Shown: positions 1-5,231 of the stretch, one piece after another
Layout: each line of letters starts with the position of its first letter
Position numbering within the stretch: the first letter of the stretch is position 1
Translations under genes and position numbers: made by a program
Origin: Chthoniobacter sp.
GTDB lineage: Bacteria > Verrucomicrobiota > Verrucomicrobiia > Chthoniobacterales > Chthoniobacteraceae
Reading direction: 5' to 3'
Assembly: GCA_025352865.1 (NCBI GenBank)
Contig: JANXSB010000135.1
Coordinates: 1-5,734 of the forward strand
Length of the DNA stretch: 5,734 bases
The notes under the pieces: model-generated
What the model was told of the DNA's origin: nothing
Seen by the model: the letters and a program-made list of their open reading frames with translations, nothing else
Database searches by the model: none

Positions 1-879
1 ATGGACTTCCGCGAGATGCTCAAGCAGCACATCGAGACGAAGGCCGACATGACCCTCGCGACCATCCCCGTCGCCCGCGAACCCGCGAAAGATTTCGGCG
101 TCATGCACACCGACGAAAATCGCAAGATCATCCGCTTTGAGGAAAAGCCGAAAGACCCCACCGTGCTCGACGCCATGCGCATCCCGCCGGCGCTTTTGAA
201 AGAGCTGGGCCGCGACGCGGATGCCGAGCTGTTTCAGGCGTCGATGGGCATCTACATTTTCAACCGCGAGGTGCTCGTGCAGGCGCTGGACAATGACTTC
301 GTGGACTTCGGCAAGCACGTCATCCCGGACATGCTGAAAAAATTCCGCGTCCACTCGTACATCTACCAGGGTTACTGGGAGGACATCGGCACGATCCGCG
401 CTTTTTTCGACGCGAATCTCCAGCTCACGAAAGCCGTGCCGGACTTCAATTTTTTCGACACCGTCACCCCCATCTACACGCACGCGCGTTTCCTCCCCGG
501 CAGCAAAATCAACGGCGCGACCATCCGCCACGCCATCATCTCCGACGGCTGCATCATCGACGACGCCCACATTGAGCGCTGCGTCGTCGGCATCCGCAGC
601 TTCATCAAGAGCGGCACCACCATCCGCGACAGCATCGTCATGGGCGCGGATTTTTACGACGCCGACCAGGCCGCGCGCGGCAACAACCCCGATCTCGGCA
701 TCGGCAAAAACTGCGTCATCGACCACGCGATCATCGACAAAAACGCGCGCGTCGGCGACGGCGTGGTCATCACGCCCGACGGCAAGCCGGAGAATTTCGA
801 CGGCGACAACTACTACATCCGCGACGGCATCGTGGTCGTGCCCAAGGGCGGTGTGATCCCGGCGGGCGCGTGGATTTGA
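1..879 (+). CDS. glgC: Glucose-1-phosphate adenylyltransferase (ADP-glucose pyrophosphorylase), 5' truncated by window edge
   Basis: Makes ADP-glucose from ATP and glucose-1-phosphate, the committed cytoplasmic step of bacterial glycogen synthesis. Only the last 292 residues are visible; the family usually has about 420-430, so the N-terminal nucleotide-binding part lies upstream. The ATG at base 1 is probably the internal Met of the family's YRMDFREM stretch, not the start. Visible landmarks are FGVM (residues 32-35), FEEKP (46-50, whose Lys49 matches the glucose-1-phosphate-binding Lys), SMGIYIF (81-87), DFGKHVIP (102-109) and GYWEDIGT (124-131). From about residue 160 there is a left-handed beta-helix. 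The C-terminus (IIDKNARVGDG; YYIRDGIVVVPKGG) is of the plant/cyanobacterial type rather than the enterobacterial type. Lys247 and Lys282 align from memory with the two lysines implicated in 3-phosphoglycerate activation. Stop TGA at 877-879; no terminator is evident after it. Identity is very secure. Confidence 0.96.
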   Translation: MDFREMLKQHIETKADMTLATIPVAREPAKDFGVMHTDENRKIIRFEEKPKDPTVLDAMRIPPALLKELGRDADAELFQASMGIYIFNREVLVQALDNDFVDFGKHVIPDMLKKFRVHSYIYQGYWEDIGTIRAFFDANLQLTKAVPDFNFFDTVTPIYTHARFLPGSKINGATIRHAIISDGCIIDDAHIERCVVGIRSFIKSGTTIRDSIVMGADFYDADQAARGNNPDLGIGKNCVIDHAIIDKNARVGDGVVITPDGKPENFDGDNYYIRDGIVVVPKGGVIPAGAWI

Positions 880-980
880 GCGCGGGTGGAAAAAATAACG
901 GTAAGAAAACCGCAGGCTCGCGCGTCATCCGTGCGGCACCCATGACCGCGCCGCGTGACAAATCATTTACACCCCGCCGC

Positions 981-1009
981 TTGGCGCTCCGCGCGCGATG
1001 TGGCATACC
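981..1009 (+). promoter_or_regulatory. Weak sigma70-like promoter candidate upstream of the secreted two-domain protein
   Basis: TTGGCG (981-986, 4 of 6 to TTGACA) and CATACC (1004-1009, 3 of 6 to TATAAT) are separated by exactly 17 bases in the 140-base gap after glgC. Initiation would fall near 1016, only a few bases before the ATG at 1020, giving an almost leaderless mRNA. The -10 match is poor, so this is a candidate only. Read-through from glgC is the alternative. Confidence 0.2.
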
Positions 1010-1011
1010 AC
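1000..1011. other. Short palindrome GTGG-CATA-CCAC just before a start codon
   Basis: A perfect 4-bp inverted repeat around a CATA centre, eight bases upstream of the ATG at 1020 and overlapping the candidate -10 box. It could be a small operator or simply chance; four-base arms are common by chance in sequence this GC-rich. Confidence 0.15.
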
Positions 1012-1019
1012 TCCGAAAT

Positions 1020-2843
1020 ATGAAGGCGATCATTCCCATTTTCCTGGCCGCGCTGCTCGCGGCACGCGGCGTTTCCGGCGCGGCGGATTTCTTCGGCCTG
1101 CCGGACAAAACCATCGTCCCCAAACCCGCCGACACCACGCCCGCACCGGCGACTCCGGCTCCCGCCACGCCCGCGCCGGCGCGGGGCCCGGCCACGCCGG
1201 TGCCGATCACCAAGGCACCCGCCGATGAGGAGCCACCCACGCTTTTGCCCGACGGCATTTATTTGAAAACGCCGTCCGTCGGCGCGGGCAAAGAAACCAG
1301 CCGCGCCTTTCACGACATCGGCCCCGAGAATGGCATCCTCATCGGCCTCGAGTACACCATCGGCACGACCGGCGAGGGCGCGAAAGTCGTCGAATCCATC
1401 ACCCCGCTTTACGTCCGCGCCGCGGGAAAAGCCCACGGCACGCTGCGCGGCACGCTCAAGCCCGGCAACCCCGCGAACGTCCTCGAAGCCCGGCCCGGCT
1501 TCGCCGTCTCCGCCATCGAGGCGCGCGGCAGCGGCGGGATCGAAGCCTTCCGCGTGACCTTCATGCGCTACGAAAACGGCGCGCTCGATCCCGCCGAGCG
1601 CTACATCACCAAATGGTTCGGCGGCGAAAGCACCGAGCCCATCAAGCGCCTCCGCACCGACACCCGCCCCATCGTCGGCATCTATGGAAAGGCCGACACC
1701 GCCATCAGCGAATTCGGCCTCATCGTCCGCCACGTCATCCCGCCGCCACCGAAAGTCGCCGTCAATCCCTTTGGCACGCCCACGCCGCCCGATCCCGGCG
1801 GCCTGCCCACGACACCCGCCGCCGACATGCCCGACGAAGGCCCCACGCTCACCACCGCCGCCCCGCCCCAACCCACCGCCTTCGACCCCGCGATCCTCAA
1901 GACCGACCACATCGGCGGCGACCGCGACTGGGGCAATCCCTTTCGCGACCTCGCCCCGTCCGGCTCGCTCCTCATCGGATTCGACTACGCCACCATCGAC
2001 AAGGACGGCCCGAAAATCGCCTCCCTCCGCCCGCTCTACCTCCTCGCTAATGCGAGCAAAAAACTCGGCGACCTCCACGGCGAACCGCCCACCACCGCCC
2101 GCACCGACGCCCGTCCCGGCTACGCCGTCGGCGCGATCACGGCCAAAGGCGGCGCACTCGTCCAGGGCTTCCAGCTCACCTTTATGAAACTGAAAGGCTC
2201 CGCCCTCGATCCGAGCGACAGCTACCAGGGCGACTGGATCGGCGGCGACAAAGACAAGGACGGAGCCAAGCGGCTCGACGGCGGCGGGCAGCCCTTCGTC
2301 GGCCTCTACGGAAAGAGCGGCAAAGACGTCAACGAACTCGGCTTCTTCGTGAAAAAGGGCAGCGGCAGCACCGCCACGAGCGCCCGTCCCGTCGTCCCCA
2401 CGCCGGGCACCGCCACTCCCGCGCCCTCGCCGACCGGCGGCGGCCTCCAGGTCTTCGCCGTCGCCGATGACGAGTTCACCCTCTTCCTCAATGGCCGCGA
2501 AATCCTCTCCGGCTCCTCCCCAAAAAGAGTCGAGTCCGGCGACTTCCCCATCGTCAAAGGCGACGTCATCACCGCCATCGTCAAAGACACCGGCGGCAGC
2601 GAAGCTTGGTTCTCCCTGCGCGTCGTCCGCGAGGGGAAGACCATCCTCGACGCCGGCGACATGCGCTACCTCCTCACTGAACCGCCCTCGTGGCGGGTCT
2701 CGAAAATGATGACCGGCTTTCGCGAACCCAAAGTCTGGACGCATGAAAAGCAAATGGGCACCGATGCCCGGCCCCGCGCCGCGTGGGCCACGGCGAAGGA
2801 CGCCACGGCGACGGTGCTGTACTTCAAAGGCATCGTCCCGTGA
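1020..2843 (+). CDS. Secreted protein with two tandem beta-rich domains and a C-terminal beta domain, function unknown
   Basis: 607 residues. The start at 1020 is chosen because it opens a clear signal peptide (Lys2, hydrophobic IIPIFLAALLAA, probable cleavage after GVSGA near residue 21); an in-frame start at 870 would overlap glgC and bury it. A proline/threonine/alanine linker (about 38-62) follows. Two homologous domains come next, about 85-237 and 296-446, each with ARPG[FY]AV, then F..TFM, then ALDP...Y...W.GG, then a P-[IF]-VG-[IL]-YGK stretch and a final [EN]-[FL]-G-[LF] strand. The pattern recalls jacalin-like beta-prism modules in exported planctomycete and verrucomicrobial proteins, an uncertain assignment. 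After a second linker (450-475), residues 476-607 look like a beta-sandwich (ADDEFTLFLNGREI) resembling sugar-binding accessory domains. No catalytic motif is seen. Likely periplasmic or extracellular, possibly ligand-binding. No Shine-Dalgarno precedes the start. Confidence 0.85.
   Translation: MKAIIPIFLAALLAARGVSGAADFFGLPDKTIVPKPADTTPAPATPAPATPAPARGPATPVPITKAPADEEPPTLLPDGIYLKTPSVGAGKETSRAFHDIGPENGILIGLEYTIGTTGEGAKVVESITPLYVRAAGKAHGTLRGTLKPGNPANVLEARPGFAVSAIEARGSGGIEAFRVTFMRYENGALDPAERYITKWFGGESTEPIKRLRTDTRPIVGIYGKADTAISEFGLIVRHVIPPPPKVAVNPFGTPTPPDPGGLPTTPAADMPDEGPTLTTAAPPQPTAFDPAILKTDHIGGDRDWGNPFRDLAPSGSLLIGFDYATIDKDGPKIASLRPLYLLANASKKLGDLHGEPPTTARTDARPGYAVGAITAKGGALVQGFQLTFMKLKGSALDPSDSYQGDWIGGDKDKDGAKRLDGGGQPFVGLYGKSGKDVNELGFFVKKGSGSTATSARPVVPTPGTATPAPSPTGGGLQVFAVADDEFTLFLNGREILSGSSPKRVESGDFPIVKGDVITAIVKDTGGSEAWFSLRVVREGKTILDAGDMRYLLTEPPSWRVSKMMTGFREPKVWTHEKQMGTDARPRAAWATAKDATATVLYFKGIVP
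1140..1181 (+). repeat. Low-complexity Pro-Ala-Thr linker (PAPATPAPATPAPA)
   Basis: Residues 41-54 of the secreted protein are a repeating PA/TP run encoded by diverse GC-ending codons. It separates the signal peptide from the first folded domain, as expected for a flexible extracellular linker. A second Thr/Pro-rich linker lies near residues 459-472. Confidence 0.7.
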
Positions 2844-2938
2844 TGAGGGGAGAGGTATGAGGTATGAAGAATGAGTTATGAAAAAGGGGCGCGATGCGGC
2901 GTCATACCTCATCCTTCCTCCCTCATCACTCATCCCTT
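2840..2938. repeat. Intergenic inverted element made of degenerate 7-base units
   Basis: Heptads run without interruption from 2845: GAGGGGA, GAGGTAT, GAGGTAT, GAAGAAT, GAGTTAT. The complementary set occupies 2904-2938: ATACCTC, ATCCTTC, CTCCCTC, ATCACTC, ATCCCTT. The arms 2840-2866 and 2903-2929 match as an inverted repeat at 23 of 27 positions, with 36 bases between. The left arm contains the TGA stop (2841-2843) of the upstream gene. No transposase is nearby. The RNA could fold into a long hairpin and affect termination or mRNA stability between the two genes; that role is inferred. Translated, the right arm gives HPSSLITHPF, a signature of such repeats being wrongly included in gene models. 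Confidence 0.8.
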
Positions 2939-2960
2939 CTGCCCTCGTCCCCTTTCCGCC

Positions 2961-3851
2961 ATGCGAACACTCCTCGTCCTCCTCCTGCTCAGCGCTCTCC
3001 CCCTTTCCGCCGCCGAGCCCGATCCGCCCGCCGCACCCGCCGGCCTCCCCTTCTCCACCGTCTTCGTCGGGCGCGACCGCTTCGACGCCCTCCTCCCGCG
3101 CCTCGCGCCCGCCGTCGGCCAGCCCCTCGGCCAGCGCATCGCCCTCTGCGGCCGCGCCCTCGTCGGCACGAAGTACAAAGCCTTCACCCTCGAGATCGAC
3201 GACCACATCGAAGCCCCCTCCGTCAATTTCACCGGCCTCGACTGCTGGACCTTCTTCGAGACCGCCCTCGCCCTCGCCCGCATGCTCGACGAGCCGCGCG
3301 AAAACTGGACGCCTCAGACCCTCCTCCGCTACATCGAACTCGACCGCTACCGCGGCGGCCACTGCGACGGCTACCTCACCCGCCTCCACTACCTCGAAGA
3401 CTGGCTCGGCGACAACGACCGCCGCGGCCTCGTCCGCGACCTCACCCGCGCGCTCGGCGGCATCCCCGCCGCCCACAGCGCCGTCGAGATGCAGCGCGCC
3501 TGGAAAAGCTACCGCTACATGCGCGCCAACCCCGCCTACCGCGCCGGCATCGCCCGCATGGAAGACCGCATCGCCGCCACCCCCCTTTACTACATCCCGA
3601 AAAGCCGCGTCCCCGCCATCGAGCCCCAGCTTCAGACCGGCGACATCATCGGCATCTGCTCGCACGACGGCACCTTCATCGGCACCTCCCACGTCGGCCT
3701 CGCCTACCGCACCCCCGACGGCGTCCTCCACTTCATGCACGCCAGCGCCCCCCGCAACTCCGGCAAAGTCATCCTCGACCAGCGCCTCAGCGGCTACCTC
3801 CAGCACTTCAAAACCGAAGCCGGCATCCTCGTCGCGCGGCCTTTGAAATAG
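2961..3851 (+). CDS. Exported DUF1460-type NlpC/P60-fold cysteine hydrolase (N-acetylmuramoyl-L-alanine amidase-like)
   Basis: 296 residues. The start at 2961 gives a signal peptide directly (MRTLLVLLLLSALPLSAAE, cleavage near residue 18); the in-frame ATG at 2871 would translate the heptad repeat and is rejected. The mature part shows the DUF1460 pattern: LALVGT-like segment near 62-70, then GLDCWTFFET (92-101) with the probable catalytic Cys95, a charged helical middle, GDIIGICS (227-234), TSHVGLAYR (242-250) with the probable catalytic His244, LHFMHAS (256-262), and the family's closing GYLQHF...GILVARP (278-294). The fold is known for cell-wall peptide or amide hydrolysis, so a periplasmic role in peptidoglycan turnover or muropeptide processing is the best inference; the exact bond is not readable. 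It is separated by 30 bases from the next gene and is probably co-transcribed with it. The leader is pyrimidine-rich with no Shine-Dalgarno. Confidence 0.9.
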   Translation: MRTLLVLLLLSALPLSAAEPDPPAAPAGLPFSTVFVGRDRFDALLPRLAPAVGQPLGQRIALCGRALVGTKYKAFTLEIDDHIEAPSVNFTGLDCWTFFETALALARMLDEPRENWTPQTLLRYIELDRYRGGHCDGYLTRLHYLEDWLGDNDRRGLVRDLTRALGGIPAAHSAVEMQRAWKSYRYMRANPAYRAGIARMEDRIAATPLYYIPKSRVPAIEPQLQTGDIIGICSHDGTFIGTSHVGLAYRTPDGVLHFMHASAPRNSGKVILDQRLSGYLQHFKTEAGILVARPLK

Positions 3852-3881
3852 CGCGCGTTAGCACGGCGAGTTGCCTTCCCT

Positions 3882-4394
3882 ATGAGCGAAACCCTCCCGC
3901 CGAATCCTCCATCCCGCATCGTCTGGTTCCTGTGCGGTATTGCCGTCGCATGGATGGCCCACTTGTTAATCAGCCCCATCCTCAGCGTCCTCGACGGCAT
4001 CCCCCACGGGGGCACTCTGAATGTCGTTTGTGCTCGGGGGATGTACGCCGCCCTCCTGAGTTACGCCCAGGACCATGATGGCAACTTTCCCCCGACTCTC
4101 TTGACGCTGGTTCCAAAGTATATTTCCCAGACGGAAGGCCGCCCTTTCCGGTACGTGAATTATATGACTAGGCAACCCTCCGACTGGCTATACTTCCCGC
4201 ACAGGAAAGAGGATGGACTCCGACCGGACACCATCCTTCTCGCCACTCCGGGCAGCACAGGCGGCTCGTCACAATCTCCGCACCGGCTTGTTTGCAAGGC
4301 GAATGGCTTCCCCGAATACCTCCCCGAAGCTGACTTCCAGCGCCTCATCCGCGAGCAGAATCCCCCCACGTCATCCCCGTCGCCCGACCGCTGA
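3882..4394 (+). CDS. Small single-pass membrane protein with YAQDHDGNFPP motif, function unknown
   Basis: 170 residues. Residues 12-35 (IVWFLCGIAVAWMAHLLISP and following) form one transmembrane segment. The rest is soluble, ends in a Pro/Ser-rich tail, and probably faces the periplasm. Residues 61-71 (YAQDHDGNFPP) followed by LVPKYI recall the head of pseudopilin-like proteins common in Verrucomicrobiota and Planctomycetota (YA.DH.G.[FY]PP..L..L.P.Y). The prepilin cleavage motif (G followed by FTLIE) is absent, so it is not a standard pseudopilin. Codon use is visibly less GC-biased than the neighbours (TTA, TAT, ATT, AGG, CCA codons), suggesting weaker selection or a different origin. It starts 30 bases after the hydrolase gene, consistent with one transcript. 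A weak GCGAG at 3866-3870 is the only ribosome-binding candidate. Function is not assigned. Confidence 0.8.
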   Translation: MSETLPPNPPSRIVWFLCGIAVAWMAHLLISPILSVLDGIPHGGTLNVVCARGMYAALLSYAQDHDGNFPPTLLTLVPKYISQTEGRPFRYVNYMTRQPSDWLYFPHRKEDGLRPDTILLATPGSTGGSSQSPHRLVCKANGFPEYLPEADFQRLIREQNPPTSSPSPDR

Positions 4395-4414
4395 AATCGC
4401 ACCCGCTTCCCGCG

Positions 4415-4527
4415 CTGCGTTCTCGCCTTTTTTTCTAAACGCGGAGACGCAGAGACGCAGAGAACGCAGAGGAATGACGGGAAGCGCGGCGCTTTGCGAC
4501 CTCTGCGACTCTGCGCCTCTGCGTTTT
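4415..4527. repeat. Intergenic inverted element made of 8-base CGCAGAGA-type units
   Basis: In the 132-base gap between convergent genes. Tandem ACGCAGAG-type octads fill 4437-4472, and the complementary octads CTCTGCGA, CTCTGCGC and CTCTGCGT sit at 4501-4524. Aligning 4437-4463 with the complement of 4500-4526 gives 23 of 27 matches. An outer CTGCGTTCTC (4415-4424) is an exact complement of GAGAACGCAG (4460-4469). A run of seven T (4428-4434) lies between. The element abuts the HAD stop codon, whose first template base is 4527. Such repeats are familiar across several bacterial phyla, where they translate to strings like NAEAQRRR. A hairpin acting at the ends of both convergent transcripts is plausible, but the T run is not placed as in a classical terminator on either strand. 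Confidence 0.8.
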
Positions 4528-5126
4528 CAAATCCCCAGCCCCGCCAGCTCCTTTTCCAACTCCCCGTGCCGCTCGTGATGGTAATGGTGTGCGCGGAAAC
4601 CCAGCGCCCGCGCCGTCTCGATATTGGGCAGCAGATCATCAATGAAAAAAGTCCGCGCCGGCTCCAGCCCGTGCGCCCGGATGGCGTGCTGGTAAATCTC
4701 CGCGCCCGGCTTCGACGCCCGCACCGCGTAGCTGTAAGTCCCCGCCGTGAACCGCGCGAAAACCGGATAGCGCCGGAACACATAGTCGCGATGGATGTCG
4801 CTCGTATTGCTCAGCAGATAAAGCGGGAAGCGCCCATGCAGCCGCTCGACCAGCGCGAGCATCGGCGCATTCGGCTCGAAGATTTCCTCCCACGCCGCGA
4901 TGAACCCCGCCTCCGAGCCCCGGTAGCCCAGCACCGCGCGCGTCTCCCGCAGGAATTCCGCGCGTCCGAGCTGCCCGTCTTCATAGGCCAGCTTCACCCG
5001 CTCGATCTGCCCCAGCACCGCTGCCGGATCATGCACCGCGCTTTCCACCGCGAGCTTTTTCAAAGCCAGCGCGAAGTCGAAACGCAGGAGCACATTGCCG
5101 ATGTCGAAAAGGAAGGCGTCAATCAT
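4527..5126 (-). CDS. HAD-superfamily hydrolase, DxGNV subfamily (YihX-like sugar-phosphate phosphatase)
   Basis: 199 residues, the normal length for the family. Motif I is FLFDIGNVLL (5-14) with nucleophile Asp8; position 10 is Gly where many HAD phosphatases have the general acid Asp, a variation known in the DxGNV group that includes E. coli YihX (alpha-D-glucose-1-phosphate phosphatase). A helical cap follows (about 16-85). Motif II is LLSNTSDIH (104-112), motif III Lys139 in ASKPGAEIYQHAI, and motif IV FFIDDLLPNIETARALGF (160-177) with Asp163 and Asp164 for Mg2+. The C-terminus is His-rich (AHHYHHERH). The start is the ATG whose complement is 5124-5126, placing motif I at the N-terminus as usual; the longer in-frame reading runs antisense into the next gene. 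It is cytoplasmic and divergent from the coiled-coil gene. Fold and phosphatase class are secure; substrate is inferred. A haloacid dehalogenase is less likely, given the YihX-like motifs. Confidence 0.92.
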   Translation of the reverse strand: MIDAFLFDIGNVLLRFDFALALKKLAVESAVHDPAAVLGQIERVKLAYEDGQLGRAEFLRETRAVLGYRGSEAGFIAAWEEIFEPNAPMLALVERLHGRFPLYLLSNTSDIHRDYVFRRYPVFARFTAGTYSYAVRASKPGAEIYQHAIRAHGLEPARTFFIDDLLPNIETARALGFRAHHYHHERHGELEKELAGLGI

Positions 5127-5168
5127 GGAACGGGCGCGCACTTTGCCCCAACTCCGCCGAAAGACAAC

Positions 5169-5212
5169 CCGGCCCCGCCGGGCCGAAAAAACGCGTTGCC
5201 AAGCGGGGCCGG
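5169..5212. promoter_or_regulatory. Perfect 10-bp inverted repeat in the divergent intergenic region
   Basis: CCGGCCCCGC (5169-5178) and GCGGGGCCGG (5203-5212) are exact reverse complements, 24 bases apart. A second, competing hairpin uses CGGCCC (5170-5175), loop CGCC, GGGCCG (5180-5185), followed by six A. The right arm of the larger repeat lies within the spacer of the candidate promoter at 5196-5224, so an operator is possible. In GC-rich DNA a repeat like this can also arise by chance, so the role is unproven. Confidence 0.4.
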
Positions 5213-5224
5213 CTCCCGGATAAG
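5196..5224 (+). promoter_or_regulatory. Sigma70-like promoter candidate for the coiled-coil protein gene
   Basis: TTGCCA (5196-5201, 5 of 6 to TTGACA) and GATAAG (5219-5224, 4 of 6 to TATAAT) are separated by exactly 17 bases, the optimal spacing. Initiation about seven bases on would fall at 5231, essentially at the ATG at 5232, so the mRNA would be leaderless. This fits the lack of a Shine-Dalgarno sequence. Confidence 0.4.
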
Positions 5225-5231
5225 CAATCCC

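Noticed and set aside
899..912. Terminator after glgC: CGGT...ACCG stem with an A-rich loop.
   Set aside because: Only four base pairs and no following T run.
870..1019. Extension of the secreted protein to an ATG at 870.
   Set aside because: It would overlap the end of glgC and place 50 residues in front of a clear signal peptide.
2840..2938. CRISPR array.
   Set aside because: The units are 7 bases, contiguous and degenerate, with an inverted second half; there are no spacers. The same reasoning excludes the octad element.
963..3806. A 947-codon open reading frame on the minus strand spanning two plus-strand genes and the gap between them.
   Set aside because: Its composition (Ala, Val, Gly, Glu, Asp) is what results from the antisense of GC-biased codons. 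It runs through an intergenic repeat, has no recognisable motif, and both sense genes have clear signal peptides and domain motifs.
3843..3871. Promoter for the small membrane protein gene from TTGAAA at 3843-3848.
   Set aside because: At 17-base spacing the -10 position reads GGCGAG/GCGAGT, with at most two matches to consensus; co-transcription with the hydrolase is simpler.
2894..4078. A long plus-strand frame rich in Arg and Pro across the hydrolase gene.
   Set aside because: Alternate-frame shadow of the GC-rich hydrolase gene; low-complexity composition and no plausible start context.
4160..4783. Minus-strand frame containing FLCVLCVSASPRL and NAEAQSRRGRK strings.
   Set aside because: These strings are the translation of the octad repeat arms; the rest is a shadow of the HAD gene and the small membrane protein gene.
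4494..5231. Plus-strand extension of the coiled-coil protein to 4494.
   Set aside because: The added part is antisense to the HAD gene and begins in the octad repeat; the hydrophobic N-terminus begins at 5232.
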